DNA from: Lentzea xinjiangensis
Lineage (GTDB): Bacteria; Actinomycetota; Actinomycetes; Mycobacteriales; Pseudonocardiaceae
DNA length: 64,000 bases
Assembly (NCBI RefSeq): GCF_900110955.1
Contig: NZ_FOFR01000002.1
Coordinates: forward strand, 124,001 to 188,000
Direction of reading: 5' to 3'
Part shown: in pieces, positions 48,741 to 57,724 of the stretch
Numbering within the stretch: position 1 is the first letter of the stretch
How the letters are laid out: each line of letters begins with the position of its first letter
Position numbers and translations under genes: made by a program
The notes under the pieces: generated by a model
What the model was told of the DNA's origin: nothing
The model's input: only the letters and a program-made list of their open reading frames with translations
The model's database searches: none

Positions 48741-49079
48741 GTGGAGATCACTCGAGTACTGGACGCGGCGTTGCGGAAAGCGGCCGCGGTCTGGATCACC
48801 GCGCCGGGTCACGAACCGCGTCTCGTGCACGCGCATTGGCGCGACGACGCGCTGTGGGTCATCACCGGCGGCACCGAGCCGCAAGTGCCGGGATTGAGCG
48901 ATCAGGCCCAGGTCACCGTGACCGTCCGCTCCCCCAGCACGCACTCCCACCTCGTCGACGCGCCCGCCACGGCGCGCTTGACCGAACCGGACGAGGAGAC
49001 GGCGCAGGCGTTGCGGACCGCGCGCCTCAACACCGAGCCGGAGTGGGAAGCGGTGTACCGGCTGGAGCTCGGCGCATGA
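48741..49079 (+). CDS. FMN-binding split-barrel (pyridoxamine-phosphate-oxidase-like) protein
   Basis: A 112-residue protein with the order of strands and helices of the small PNPOx-like flavin-binding family (EITRVLDAALRKAAAVWITA, LVHAHWRDDALWVITGGTEP, AQVTVTVRSPSTHSHLVDAP, LNTEPEWEAVYRLEL). Flavin- or F420-binding cannot be confirmed by eye. GTG at 48741. Its stop overlaps the start of the kinase gene (ATGA), so the two form an operon. Function unknown. Confidence 0.65.
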   Translation: MEITRVLDAALRKAAAVWITAPGHEPRLVHAHWRDDALWVITGGTEPQVPGLSDQAQVTVTVRSPSTHSHLVDAPATARLTEPDEETAQALRTARLNTEPEWEAVYRLELGA

Positions 49080-49909
49080 TCACCGTGCCGGAGGGCTTCG
49101 GCGCGGGGCTCGGCGAGGGCGCCGCGGAGTGGGCGGCCACGCTGCCGAGGCTCGCCACCAAGGCGTGCGCGCGGTGGCGGCTCACCCCCGACGGCGCGGT
49201 GATGCACGGGCTGTGCGCCGTCGTCCTGCCGGTTCGCAGGGCCGACGGGCACCCGGCCGTGCTCAAGCTCACCTGGGTCGACAGCGAGACCGAGCACGAA
49301 CCGCTCGCGCTGCGGCTCTACGACGGCAACGGCGCCGTGCGGTTGCTGGACCACGACGAGGAGCTCGGCGCGTTGCTGCTGGAACGCCTCGACCGGCACT
49401 CGCTCGACGACGAGCCGATCGACCTGGCGGTCGGCGTGATCGGCGAGCTGCTGCGCCGCCACCGCGGGATTCCGGCGCCGGACGAGATCCGCCGGTTCCG
49501 GGACACCGTCGAGGACCACCCGGCGATTCCAGGACGGCTCCTCGGCGCGGCCCGCGAGGTCGCGCAGCGGCCGATGGGCACGATGCTCGTCAACCAGGAC
49601 CTGCACTACGAGAACGTGCTGCGCGGTGACCGGGAACCGTGGCTCGTGATCGACCCGAAGCCGCTGGCCGCCGACCCCGAGTACTGCGTGATCCCGTTGC
49701 TGTGGAACAGGTTCGACGAGCTGGACGGGCACAAGGGGCTCACCGACCGGTTCCTCGCGCTGTGCGACGCGGGTGAGCTGGACGCGCGGAAGGCGCGCGA
49801 CTGGACGCTGTACCGGGCCGTCGCCAACTGGGTCTGGTGCCTGGAGGAGGGCGTCGACGACCTGGCCGTGATCTGCGCCGACATCGCCCAGTGGGCGGCC
49901 TCCACCTGA
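49076..49909 (+). CDS. APH(6)/hydroxyurea-kinase-like phosphotransferase
   Basis: A 277-residue small-molecule kinase of the streptomycin 6-phosphotransferase / hydroxyurea-resistance family (PF04655-like). Lobe-1 features are LCAVVLPVRRADGHPAVLKL (Lys) and LRLYDGNGAVRLLDHDEELG. The active site is NQDLHYENVLRGDREPW with DPKPLAAD (metal site), near residue 185-205. Members phosphorylate aminoglycosides or unknown metabolites, so drug resistance should not be assumed. It overlaps the flavin-binding gene upstream and precedes the MgtE_N-domain gene by 14 bp. Confidence 0.82.
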   Translation: MITVPEGFGAGLGEGAAEWAATLPRLATKACARWRLTPDGAVMHGLCAVVLPVRRADGHPAVLKLTWVDSETEHEPLALRLYDGNGAVRLLDHDEELGALLLERLDRHSLDDEPIDLAVGVIGELLRRHRGIPAPDEIRRFRDTVEDHPAIPGRLLGAAREVAQRPMGTMLVNQDLHYENVLRGDREPWLVIDPKPLAADPEYCVIPLLWNRFDELDGHKGLTDRFLALCDAGELDARKARDWTLYRAVANWVWCLEEGVDDLAVICADIAQWAAST

Positions 49910-49923
49910 TCTAGCCTGGGCAG

Positions 49924-51177
49924 GTGGTGGCTGTGAACCGGGTTTTCATCGCTCAACTGGCCGGACTCCCCGTCTTCGGACCCGACGGCGAACCCGTCGG
50001 CAAAGCTCGCGACGTCGTGATCAGCCTCCGGATCGACCGCCAGCCGCCGCGCGTGCTCGGCATGGTCGTGGAGCTGGTGACGCGCCGGCGGATCTTCGTG
50101 CCGATGCTGCGGCTCACGTCGATCGAGCCGAACGCGGTGACGCTCGCGACCGGTTCGGTGAACCTGCGGCCGTTCCACCAGCGCGTCAACGAGGTGCTGG
50201 TGATCGGCGAGCTGCTCGACGCCAAGATCCAGCTCGCCGACGGCGGCACGGCGGTCGTCGTGGACGCCGCGATGGAGCTGTCGCGCACCCGCGACTGGCG
50301 GGTGGTCCGCGTCGCCGCCCGGCAGCGCACCGGCCGGTTCAGCCTCAAGGGCCCGGTGCAGGTGTGGCGCTGGGAGGACATCGGCGGCCTGAGCGTCAAC
50401 GAGATCGCGGGCCAGCCGCAGGGCGCACAGCAGCTCGTGGCGGTGTTCGAGGGCATGCGCGCGGCGGACGTGGCGCACGCGCTGCACGAGCTGCCGCCCA
50501 AGCGCCGCCACGAGGTGGCGGACGCGCTGGACGACGAGCGGCTCGCGGACGTCATCGAGGAACTGTCCGAAGAGGACCAGAAGGACGTCCTGTCGCACCT
50601 GGACGAGGAACGCGCCGCGGACATCCTGGAGGCGATGAACCCCGACGACGCCGCGGACCTGCTCGGCGAGCTGTCCGAGGGCACCAAGGACCGGTTGCTG
50701 GAGCTGATGGAGCCCGAGGAGTCCGAACCGGTCCGGCGCCTGCTCGAGTACTCGTTCGACACGGCCGGCGGTCTGATGACCCCGGAACCGATCATCCTCA
50801 CGCCGGACGCGACGATCGCGGAAGCGCTGGCGCGGGTGCGGAATCCCGATCTCACGCCGGCGCTCGCGTCGATGGTCTTCGTGTGCCGCCCGCCCTCCGC
50901 GACACCGACCGGCCGCTACCTCGGCTGCGTGCACATCCAGCGGCTGCTGCGCGAACCGCCGTTCGACCTGGTCGCCGGGGTGCTCGACACCGACCTGGCA
51001 CGGCTGCCGCCGACCGCCTCGCTGAGCGACGTGACGCGGTACTTCGCGACCTACAACCTGGTGTGCGCCCCGGTGCTCGACGAGACCGAGCACCTGCTCG
51101 GCGCCGTCACCGTGGACGACGTGCTGGACCACCTGCTGCCGGACAACTGGCGCGAGACGGGACTGAGCCATGCCTGA
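49924..51177 (+). CDS. PRC-barrel / MgtE_N / CBS-domain protein (Rv1232c-like)
   Basis: A 417-residue cytoplasmic protein. Domains in order are a PRC-barrel-like N-terminal part (about 1-155, LAGLPVFGPDGEPVGKARDV), an MgtE N-terminal superhelical domain (about 165-270, PPKRRHEVADALDDERLADV, EERAADILEAMNPDDAADLL, LLEYSFDTAGGLMTPEP) and two CBS domains (about 275-410). It lacks the five-TM channel part of MgtE, so it looks like a free regulatory half of a Mg2+ channel. The DUF1003 membrane gene follows with overlap, so the two may work together. GTG at 49924 or 49933. Same order as in M. tuberculosis (Rv1232c-Rv1231c). Confidence 0.87.
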   Translation: MVAVNRVFIAQLAGLPVFGPDGEPVGKARDVVISLRIDRQPPRVLGMVVELVTRRRIFVPMLRLTSIEPNAVTLATGSVNLRPFHQRVNEVLVIGELLDAKIQLADGGTAVVVDAAMELSRTRDWRVVRVAARQRTGRFSLKGPVQVWRWEDIGGLSVNEIAGQPQGAQQLVAVFEGMRAADVAHALHELPPKRRHEVADALDDERLADVIEELSEEDQKDVLSHLDEERAADILEAMNPDDAADLLGELSEGTKDRLLELMEPEESEPVRRLLEYSFDTAGGLMTPEPIILTPDATIAEALARVRNPDLTPALASMVFVCRPPSATPTGRYLGCVHIQRLLREPPFDLVAGVLDTDLARLPPTASLSDVTRYFATYNLVCAPVLDETEHLLGAVTVDDVLDHLLPDNWRETGLSHA

Positions 51178-51655
51178 ACTACTGCCCCGGCGCCGGCTGG
51201 ACCAGCCGCGCGAGCCCCGCGGCTTCCGCCTGTCGATCGACCCGGACGCCTTCGGTCAGTTCTCCGAACGGCTGGCGCGCTTCCTCGGCACGGGCAAGTT
51301 CCTGTTCTGGCAGACGCTGCTCGTGATCGTGTGGATCACGATCAACCTCGTCGCCGTGTCGCTGCGGTGGGACCCGTACCCGTTCATCCTGCTGAACCTG
51401 GCGTTCTCGACGCAGGCCGCGTACGCGGCGCCGCTGATCCTGCTCGCGCAGAACCGGCAGGACGACCGGGACCGGGTGTCGCTGGAGGAGGACCGGGCGC
51501 GGGCCGCGCAGACCAAGGCGGACACCGAGTACCTGGCGCGGGAGCTGGCCGCGCTGCGGCTGGCCGTCGGAGAGGTCGCGACGCGCGACTTCATCCGCGG
51601 TGAGCTGGAGAAGCTGACGAAGGAGCAGAACAACCTGCGGAAGGTCCGGCCTTGA
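51170..51655 (+). CDS. DUF1003 membrane protein
   Basis: A 161-residue protein with two TM helices (about 48-68, FWQTLLVIVWITINLVAV, and 78-100, FILLNLAFSTQAAYAAPLIL) and the DUF1003 cytoplasmic tail (LAQNRQDDRDRVSLEEDRAR), followed by a long helix likely to form a coiled coil (TEYLARELAALRLAVGEVA, RGELEKLTKEQNNLRKV). Start overlaps the MgtE_N-domain gene by eight bases, so the two products are made together. Function unknown. The pair occupies the place of Rv1232c-Rv1231c between sug and mrp genes. Confidence 0.87.
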   Translation: MPELLPRRRLDQPREPRGFRLSIDPDAFGQFSERLARFLGTGKFLFWQTLLVIVWITINLVAVSLRWDPYPFILLNLAFSTQAAYAAPLILLAQNRQDDRDRVSLEEDRARAAQTKADTEYLARELAALRLAVGEVATRDFIRGELEKLTKEQNNLRKVRP

Positions 51656-51661
51656 GCCCGG

Positions 51662-52060
51662 TCACGCGCTGACCCGGCCGCTCGCCACCAGGTCGTCGAG
51701 GACCTCGTGGATCGCGGGCGCCGTCTCGGCGTGCGAGCGGTACTCGTCGCGGGTCACGTAGGTCAGCTCGGCGATCTCGCTCGTGGGCCGGGGCGTGCCC
51801 AGCAGCGACGCCGTGAAACAGGTCATGTCGACCACCGCGCCCTCGCCCTCCCCGTACGCGGGGGCGACGTAGCGCTTCAGCACCGCCGGCTCGTCCAGCT
51901 CGACGCCGAGCTCCTCGCGCACCTCGCGGCGCAGGGCACCGGCGGGGGACTCCCCGGCCTCGATCTTGCCGCCCGGCAGGTAGAACGCCTTCTTGTGGCG
52001 CGAGCGCACGACGAGCAGGCGGCCAGCCTCGACGTGCACAAGTCCCACCACCGTGATCAC
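51662..52060 (-). CDS. NUDIX hydrolase
   Basis: A 132-residue NUDIX protein. The Nudix box is GGKIEAGESPAGALRREVRE then ELGV (about residues 29-52), complete. The N-terminus ITVVGLVHVEAGRLLVVRSR and the VDMTCFTASLLGTP strand are typical of (d)NTP or ADP-ribose pyrophosphatases. The start overlaps the stop of the MarR gene (four bases), giving a small two-gene unit. Substrate unknown. Converges on DUF1003. Confidence 0.87.
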   Translation of the reverse strand: MITVVGLVHVEAGRLLVVRSRHKKAFYLPGGKIEAGESPAGALRREVREELGVELDEPAVLKRYVAPAYGEGEGAVVDMTCFTASLLGTPRPTSEIAELTYVTRDEYRSHAETAPAIHEVLDDLVASGRVSA

Positions 52061-52554
52061 GGGAACACATCGTCCGCGGCCAGGCGGTCGCAGGCCCTGC
52101 CGAACGCCTCGAGCTCGTCCGGGGTGAAGCTCTCCCCGAAGTGCTCGGCGACACCGGCCAGGTGGGTGGCGGACGCGCCGCGCAGGCGTTCGGCACCGAG
52201 CGGTGTGAGCACGGCCACGATGCCGCGTCCGTCACCGTCGGCGCGTTCGCGCCCGACGAGGCCTGCCCGCTCCAGCCGGTCCACGAGGCGGGTCACGCCG
52301 GAGCGAGACAGCAGGACGGCATCGGCCAGTTCGGTCATGCGCATGCGCATGGAAGGCGTCTCGGCCAGTTGGACCAGCACGTCGTACGCCGCGAGCGAAA
52401 GGCGCTGCTCAGCAATCAGTTCGGCCTCGAGGACCCTCGTGATCCGTGCATGCGCGCGGAGGAACGATCGCCACACCCCTAGCTCGACACGGGTGGGCAA
52501 CCGGGAACTACCCGATTCCGGCACGGACGTCGATGTTACGGACAGCGCCCGCAC
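52057..52554 (-). CDS. MarR family transcriptional regulator
   Basis: A 165-residue MarR regulator. The winged helix is at about 50-120 (LAAYDVLVQLAETPSMRMRM, ELADAVLLSRSGVTRLVDRL, VGRERADGDGRGIVAVLTPLG), flanked by dimerisation helices (RSFLRAHARITRVLEAELIA and ELEAFGRACDRLA). The start is uncertain (GTG at 52554 or 52524, or a TTG nearer the LPTRVELGVW segment). It lies upstream of the NUDIX gene (overlap) and divergent from mrp across about 70 bp, so it may control both. Confidence 0.83.
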   Translation of the reverse strand: MRALSVTSTSVPESGSSRLPTRVELGVWRSFLRAHARITRVLEAELIAEQRLSLAAYDVLVQLAETPSMRMRMTELADAVLLSRSGVTRLVDRLERAGLVGRERADGDGRGIVAVLTPLGAERLRGASATHLAGVAEHFGESFTPDELEAFGRACDRLAADDVFP

Positions 52555-52627
52555 CGCTACGACCTGGGCCTGTGCTCAAATGTGACCGGCCGGTAGGAGA
52601 GGCGTGAACCGGACGTAGCATGGCTGG

Positions 52628-53773
52628 GTGACCACCACGCAACCCCTCCCCACCGTCGAGGACGTCCGCAAGGCGCTCTCCGGGGTGCAGGACCCCGAGA
52701 TCCGCCGTCCGATCACCGAGATCGGCATGGTCAAGGACGTCGAGGTCGGGGCGGACGGCGCCGTGGTCGTCGGGGTGTACCTGACGGTCGCGGGCTGCCC
52801 GATGCGGGACAAGATCACCGCTGATGTCACCACCGCGGTGTCGGCGCTGGACGGTGTCTCGTCCGTGCGCGTCGACCTCGACGTGATGAGCGACGCCCAG
52901 CGCACCGAGCTGCGCAAGACGTTGCGCGGCGGCGCCGAGGAGCCGGTCATCCCGTTCGCCCAGCCGGGCTCGCTGACGCGCGTGTACTGCGTCGCGTCCG
53001 GCAAGGGCGGTGTCGGCAAGTCGTCGGTCACGGTGAACCTGGCCGTGGCGATGGCGGCCCGCGGCCTGTCCGTCGGCATCGTCGACGCCGACATCTACGG
53101 CCACTCGATCCCGCGCATGCTGGGCGCCGACGGCCGGCCCACCCAGGTCGAGAAGATGATCATGCCGCCGCAGGCGCACGGCGTGAAGGTCATCTCGATC
53201 GGCATGTTCACCCCGGGCAACACCCCGGTCGTGTGGCGCGGGCCGATGCTGCACCGCGCGCTGCAGCAGTTCCTCGCCGACGTGTTCTGGGGCGACCTGG
53301 ACGTGCTGCTGCTCGACCTGCCGCCCGGCACCGGCGACATCGCGATCTCCGTGGCGCAGCTCGTGCCGAACGCCGAGATCCTCGTGGTGACGACGCCGCA
53401 GCAGGCCGCCGCCGAGGTGGCCGAACGCGCCGGCTCGATCGCGTTGCAGACGCGGCAGCGCGTCGCCGGCGTCATCGAGAACATGTCGTGGCTGGAGATG
53501 CCCGACGGCTCGCGCATGGAGGTCTTCGGCGCGGGCGGCGGTCAGGCCGTGGCGGAGTCGCTGAGCAAGACCATCGGCTCCGAGGTGCCGCTGCTCGGTC
53601 AGGTGCCGCTGGACCCGCGGCTGCGGGAGAACGGCGACACCGGCACGCCGATCGTGACGGCCGTGCCGGACTCGGCGGCCGCTCAGGTGCTGTCGGACGT
53701 GGCGAAGAAGCTCAGCGTGCGGTCGCGCGGCCTCGCGGGACGCCTGCTGAACGTCTCCCCCGCCGGCCGCTAG
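52628..53773 (+). CDS. mrp: Mrp/ApbC iron-sulfur cluster carrier ATPase
   Basis: A 381-residue P-loop ATPase of the Mrp/Nbp35 family, an iron-sulfur scaffold or carrier. The N-terminal MIP18/DUF59 domain (about 1-95, VRKALSGVQDPEIRRPITEI) is followed by the ATPase with the deviant Walker A SGKGGVGKSSV (about 118), DADIYGHSIPRMLG, DVLLLDLPPGTGDIAISVAQ and GVIENMSWLEMPDGSRMEVFG. The usual C-x-x-C pair after ENMSW is absent here, as in other actinobacterial Mrp proteins I know. GTG start at 52628. Four bases separate it from tatB on the opposite strand. Same neighbour order as Rv1229c. Confidence 0.92.
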   Translation: MTTTQPLPTVEDVRKALSGVQDPEIRRPITEIGMVKDVEVGADGAVVVGVYLTVAGCPMRDKITADVTTAVSALDGVSSVRVDLDVMSDAQRTELRKTLRGGAEEPVIPFAQPGSLTRVYCVASGKGGVGKSSVTVNLAVAMAARGLSVGIVDADIYGHSIPRMLGADGRPTQVEKMIMPPQAHGVKVISIGMFTPGNTPVVWRGPMLHRALQQFLADVFWGDLDVLLLDLPPGTGDIAISVAQLVPNAEILVVTTPQQAAAEVAERAGSIALQTRQRVAGVIENMSWLEMPDGSRMEVFGAGGGQAVAESLSKTIGSEVPLLGQVPLDPRLRENGDTGTPIVTAVPDSAAAQVLSDVAKKLSVRSRGLAGRLLNVSPAGR

Positions 53774-53777
53774 ACCG

Positions 53778-54152
53778 TCAGGTCGCGTCCGGGTCGTACG
53801 GCGGCCGCTCGCCCGGTGCGAGCGGCCGCTGCTCGGGCGCGGGAGGCGTGGCGGGCGTCGGGTAGCCGTTCGCCTTGGTCGGCTCCGGGTCGTCGAACAG
53901 GTGCTTGGCCACCGCGCGCTTCGGGTCGAAGTTGCGCAGCTCCCTCAGGTCCTCGAGCGGCTTGCGCAGCTGCTCGAACTCCGGCCCCATCTCCTGCTTG
54001 AGCTGCTCGCGCGCACCCGTCGCGTACTCGCGGACCTGGCGCACGGTCTTGCCGAGCCAGGCGGCCGCGGACGGCAGGCGTTCGGGCCCCAGGATGAAGA
54101 GACCCGCGACGACGATGATGAGGATCTCGGCCCATCCGATGCTGTCGAACAC
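53778..54152 (-). CDS. tatB: Sec-independent translocase TatB
   Basis: A 124-residue TatB. The short N-terminal TM anchor includes [20 protein letters not shown] (residues 2-21) followed by GPERLP, the hallmark, and an amphipathic helix ([20 protein letters not shown]). A helical charged stretch to about 80 and a Pro-rich tail follow. It forms the twin-arginine receptor with TatC for folded proteins. It is the last gene of the SigE-RseA-HtrA-TatB unit (16 bp after htrA), the order known from mycobacteria. Confidence 0.93.
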   Translation of the reverse strand: MFDSIGWAEILIIVVAGLFILGPERLPSAAAWLGKTVRQVREYATGAREQLKQEMGPEFEQLRKPLEDLRELRNFDPKRAVAKHLFDDPEPTKANGYPTPATPPAPEQRPLAPGERPPYDPDAT

Positions 54153-54168
54153 GGGTCCAGCGTACTTG

Positions 54169-55689
54169 TCAGTCGCTCTTCAGGGTCACGTCCAACTTGA
54201 GTTCACGACCTTGTCGTGCCAGCACAACCTGGACCGTCTCGCCGATCTCGTGCTCCCGGACCGCCACCACGAGCTCGGCCGCGTTGCGGACCATCCGGTC
54301 GCCGACCTTGGTGATGACGTCGCCCTCCTGGATGCCGGCGGCCGCGGCCGCCCCACCGGCGGGCACGTTCTGCACCTGGGCGCCCTCGGAGGTCTCCGCG
54401 GACACGGACTTGACGTTGACGTTCATGTCCGCGTGCTTGACCTGGCCGTTGCGGATCAGCTCCTGGCTGATCTTGCGGGCCTGGTTGCCGGAGATCGCGA
54501 AGCCGAGGCCGACCGAGCCGCCGGTCTCGGTGCGGATCGAGGAGTTGATGCCGATCAGCGCGCCGCGCGAGTCGACCAGCGCGCCGCCCGAGTTGCCGGG
54601 GTTGATGGCGGCGTCGGTCTGGATCGCGTCGTAGGTGACCTGGGGGCCGCCGTTCTCGCCGGCGGCCGTCACCGGGCGGTGCAGCGCGGAGACGATGCCC
54701 TCGGTGACGGTGTTGGAGAGCTGCAGCGGCGAGCCGATGGCGATCACGCTGTCGCCGACCTCCAGCTCGTCGGAGTTGCCGAACTGCAGGACCGTGGGGT
54801 TGGTGACCTCGACCTTGATGACCGCGAGGTCGGTCTTCGGGTCGCGGCCCACGACGCGGGCCTGGGCGCGCGTGCCGTCGGTGAAGACGGCGCTGAGCTT
54901 GGCCGAGGAGTCCTGCGCGGCGGGCGCGATCACGTGGTCGTTGGTCAGCACGTAGCCGCCGCCGTCGATCACGACGCCGGAGCCGACGCCCGCGACGTTG
55001 GTGCCCTTGAACTCGATCGACACGACGCTGGGCGTCACGCGCTTCGCGATGTCGGAGATGGAGCCGGCCGGACGTTCCTTGCCCTGCTCGACCTCGGCGA
55101 GCGTGACCGTCGAGTCGGTCAGCGGGTTGCCTGAGCGGCCGATCAGCCAGCCGACCAGGCCGCCGGCCGCGCCGACGAGCAGAGCGGCGACCATCAGCAA
55201 GGCGAGGGCGCTGGGCTGCACGCGCCGGCCGAAGAGCAGCTCGGGAACGCTGAGCTGCGGACCGGGCTGGGGCTTGGGCTCGGGTTCACCCGGCCCGTCC
55301 TCCCCCACGGCGGGCGGGCCGATCACGGCGCCGGAGGCGGGGTCGCGCCACGGGTCGCCGGCGGGCTGGTCGCCCCAGAACACCGGGTCGATGTCCGGGT
55401 CCGGGTCGGAGACGGGCTGCGGCGGGCGCTGCAGGAGCTCCTGGGAGCCCTGGCGGCCGAACGCGGTCGCGAGCGACTCCGGGGGCGGCGGCGCCGACTG
55501 CACCTCGGTCACGGGCACGTCGCGCGCGGCGAAGGCCCCGGCGACACCTTCCGGACGACCGAACGCCGACGCGTGCGCGGGGTCGACCGGCGGCTGCACC
55601 AAGGGCCGTGGCCGGAGCCTGCGATGCGCTCCGTCGTCCACTCCGGAAACGGGTGTGGACGTCTGGCCGTTGGGCGACTGCTGGCTCAT
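54169..55689 (-). CDS. htrA: Membrane-anchored serine protease HtrA (DegP-like)
   Basis: A 506-residue HtrA protease/chaperone of the cell envelope. A long, disordered Pro-rich cytoplasmic N-terminus (about 1-155) precedes one TM helix (about 160-183, [20 protein letters not shown]). The protease domain has the triad His (VLTNDHVI, about 255), Asp (KTDLAVIKV, about 285) and Ser ([11 protein letters not shown], about 365). A C-terminal PDZ domain (about 405-500, [20 protein letters not shown]) follows. ATG at 55689 next to GGGGAGAG. It lies downstream of rseA, as in the SigE operon of mycobacteria, where it takes part in envelope-stress response. Confidence 0.93.
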   Translation of the reverse strand: MSQQSPNGQTSTPVSGVDDGAHRRLRPRPLVQPPVDPAHASAFGRPEGVAGAFAARDVPVTEVQSAPPPPESLATAFGRQGSQELLQRPPQPVSDPDPDIDPVFWGDQPAGDPWRDPASGAVIGPPAVGEDGPGEPEPKPQPGPQLSVPELLFGRRVQPSALALLMVAALLVGAAGGLVGWLIGRSGNPLTDSTVTLAEVEQGKERPAGSISDIAKRVTPSVVSIEFKGTNVAGVGSGVVIDGGGYVLTNDHVIAPAAQDSSAKLSAVFTDGTRAQARVVGRDPKTDLAVIKVEVTNPTVLQFGNSDELEVGDSVIAIGSPLQLSNTVTEGIVSALHRPVTAAGENGGPQVTYDAIQTDAAINPGNSGGALVDSRGALIGINSSIRTETGGSVGLGFAISGNQARKISQELIRNGQVKHADMNVNVKSVSAETSEGAQVQNVPAGGAAAAAGIQEGDVITKVGDRMVRNAAELVVAVREHEIGETVQVVLARQGRELKLDVTLKSD

Positions 55690-55754
55690 CTCTCCCCGAG
55701 TTTTCCGCTAGGAGTGCTGAACCACAGCCTGCCTGACGAACGGTGAAATGGCTG

Positions 55755-56285
55755 TCAGGGGGTGGTCGCGAAGACCGCGCCGGCGTTCTGCGGGACGGCG
55801 GGCGCGGGTGGCGCGTCGCTCTCCGGCGTGGCGAACGCGAGCGCGCCGAGCAGCATGCCGCTCACGACGACCCCGGCGCCCTGACGGGCACGGCGGCCGC
55901 TGAACCAGCCGTTGCTGCCCAGGGGTCTCGACGAGCCCAGCACCGGTCCCGCGCCGAACGCGGGCTTGTCGCTGCGCTGCACCGTGACGAACTGACCATC
56001 CTCGGTGATCGCGAGCCCGTCCGGAGCGGACGGCAGGTCGACCTCCTGCGGGATGGCGCCGAGCCGGTCCAGCAAGGACGCCGACGCCGTGGGCGCCGCC
56101 GCGGTGCGCACCGCGGCGCGCGCCTGCTGCTGGGTGTAGGTCTCCAGGGCGCAGAACCCGCAGCGCTGGATGTGCGCCGAGGCCCGCTCGTGGGCGACCG
56201 AGGACAGCTCCCCGTCCACGAACGCGACCACGGCGTCCGGCAACAGGTGCTGCTCAGGCAGGCCCCAACCACGGAGGTCGGTCAT
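55755..56285 (-). CDS. rseA: Anti-sigma factor RseA (zinc-binding, ZAS family)
   Basis: A 176-residue anti-sigma factor that holds SigE. The N-terminal anti-sigma domain has the HxxxCxxC zinc motif (HIQRCGFC, about residues 39-46), preceded by [21 protein letters not shown] hydrophobic stretch near the C-terminus ([20 protein letters not shown]) may be a TM helix. ATG at 56285 overlaps the sigE stop (ATGA); the large open frame running on from here overlaps sigE and was rejected. Place and motif match Rv1222. Redox or phosphorylation control of release is known in mycobacteria but untested here. Confidence 0.9.
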   Translation of the reverse strand: MTDLRGWGLPEQHLLPDAVVAFVDGELSSVAHERASAHIQRCGFCALETYTQQQARAAVRTAAAPTASASLLDRLGAIPQEVDLPSAPDGLAITEDGQFVTVQRSDKPAFGAGPVLGSSRPLGSNGWFSGRRARQGAGVVVSGMLLGALAFATPESDAPPAPAVPQNAGAVFATTP

Positions 56286-56935
56286 GCAGAGTCCTCCAGC
56301 AACGATTCCTGACGACGGCGTTCGAGCGCGACCTTCAGGGCCTGGCGGCCCCGGTGGATCCTGCTCCTCACGGTACCCATCTTCACCCCGAGCGTGGCAC
56401 CGATCTCCTCGTAGGAGAGCCCTTCCACGTCGCAGAGCACGACGGCGGCGCGGAACTCCGGCGGGAGCTCGTCCAGCGCGGCCTGCAGATCGGGGTCGAG
56501 GTGGTTCTCGTCGTAGATCTCCTCGGGGGACAGGTCGTCGCCCTCGAGGCGGTCGTTGTCCTCGGGCAGCGCCTCCATCCGCACGCGGCTGCGACGGCGG
56601 GCCATGTCGAGGAAGAGGTTGGTGGTGATGCGGTGCAGCCACCCCTCGAAGGTGCCGGGCTTGTAGGACGCGAGCGACCGGAAGACGCGGATGAACGTCT
56701 CCTGCGTCAGGTCTTCGGCGTCGTGCTGGTTGCCGGTCAAGCGGTACGCGAGCCGGTAGACCCTGTCCGCGTGCTCGCGGACGATGGCGTCCCACGAGGG
56801 CGGCGTCCAGTCGGCCGCCTCGATGGGCGCGACGGCCTCCGGAGAACTCGACTGCGTGCGCATCAGGTGTTTCGGCACCTCCATGTGGGCCGCCCGGCGA
56901 CCCTTATGCGGCTCAACGGACGGCGGGTCCGGCAT
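56282..56935 (-). CDS. sigE: ECF RNA polymerase sigma factor SigE
   Basis: A 217-residue extracytoplasmic-function sigma factor. Region 2 shows [20 protein letters not shown] and [20 protein letters not shown], and region 4 shows [20 protein letters not shown] and [20 protein letters not shown]. It is highly similar to the mycobacterial SigE sequence I remember, including the RVYRLAYRL stretch. ATG at 56935 follows GGCGGGA; an in-frame ATG at 57046 would give a 254-residue form, and mycobacterial sigE is known to have several starts. It is the first gene of sigE-rseA-htrA-tatB and shares a short divergent region with the O-methyltransferase gene. Confidence 0.9.
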   Translation of the reverse strand: MPDPPSVEPHKGRRAAHMEVPKHLMRTQSSSPEAVAPIEAADWTPPSWDAIVREHADRVYRLAYRLTGNQHDAEDLTQETFIRVFRSLASYKPGTFEGWLHRITTNLFLDMARRRSRVRMEALPEDNDRLEGDDLSPEEIYDENHLDPDLQAALDELPPEFRAAVVLCDVEGLSYEEIGATLGVKMGTVRSRIHRGRQALKVALERRRQESLLEDSA

Positions 56936-57082
56936 GTTCCCGCCTAGAGCCTGGCTTCTTGCCTCTGTACCTTCTCCCGCGCGCTTTAAACGATCGTGAG
57001 AGTGGCCTGAGAGCACCCTGAGAATCTCGGTTCGGGCCACGTTCACCCGTTTTGGGCACGCGGGGCACTAACCTGCTACCCC

Positions 57083-57724
57083 GTGACCACGGAATCGGCC
57101 CTGCGGGAGTACGTCGAGCAGTACCTCCCCGAGGACGACGTGCACCTGGCGGCGCGAGCACGCGGCCAGGAACTGGGCTGCGTGCCCATCGGCGCGGGCG
57201 GAGGCGCCGCCCTGCGGTTCCTCGCGACCGCACTCCAGGCCAAAGCGGTGGTGGAGATCGGCACCGGCGCGGGTACCAGCGGCCTCTACCTCCTGGCGGG
57301 CATGCCCCCATCCGGCATCCTGACCTCGATAGACGTCGAACCAGAACACCAGCGCGCCGCCCGCGAGGCCTACACCGCCGCGGGCATCTCCCCCTCGCGC
57401 ACCCGCCTGATCATGGGCAAGGCGCTGGACGTCCTGCCCCGCCTGACCGACGCGGCCTACGACCTGGTCTTCGTGGACGCCTTCAAGCCGGAGTACCCGC
57501 AGTACCTCCAGCACGGCGTCCGCATGCTGAGGCCGGGCGGAGTGATCGCCTTCGACAACGTCCTGTGGCACGGCGCGGTGGTGGACCCGGCCAAACGAGA
57601 CGAGTCGACCCAGGCCATGCGGGACATAGCCCGCCTGGTGAAGGAGGACGACCGGCTGGTGCCGGTCATGCTCCCGCTGGGCGACGGCCTCCTCGTGGCA
57701 GCCCGCCGCCCTTCAGCCGGGTAA
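57083..57724 (+). CDS. O-methyltransferase (Rv1220c-like)
   Basis: A 213-residue class I SAM-dependent O-methyltransferase of the catechol/caffeoyl-CoA type (PF01596-like). Visible are VVEIGTGAGTSGLYLLAGMP (SAM motif I, about 57), TSIDVEPEHQRAAREAY, YDLVFVDAFKPEYPQYLQ (metal-binding Asp region, about 125) and GGVIAFDNVLWHGAVVDPAK (Asp-Asn, about 150). Substrate unknown. GTG start. The stop codon TAA (57722-57724) lies inside the first palindrome of a doublet (57720-57774), so the repeat supplies both the stop and the terminator. Next to sigE in the same orientation as in mycobacteria. Confidence 0.88.
   Translation: MTTESALREYVEQYLPEDDVHLAARARGQELGCVPIGAGGGAALRFLATALQAKAVVEIGTGAGTSGLYLLAGMPPSGILTSIDVEPEHQRAAREAYTAAGISPSRTRLIMGKALDVLPRLTDAAYDLVFVDAFKPEYPQYLQHGVRMLRPGGVIAFDNVLWHGAVVDPAKRDESTQAMRDIARLVKEDDRLVPVMLPLGDGLLVAARRPSAG

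Noticed and set aside
49076..49909. Aminoglycoside resistance gene
   Set aside because: The fold is that of APH(6)/hydroxyurea kinases, but substrate cannot be predicted from motifs, so no resistance claim is made.
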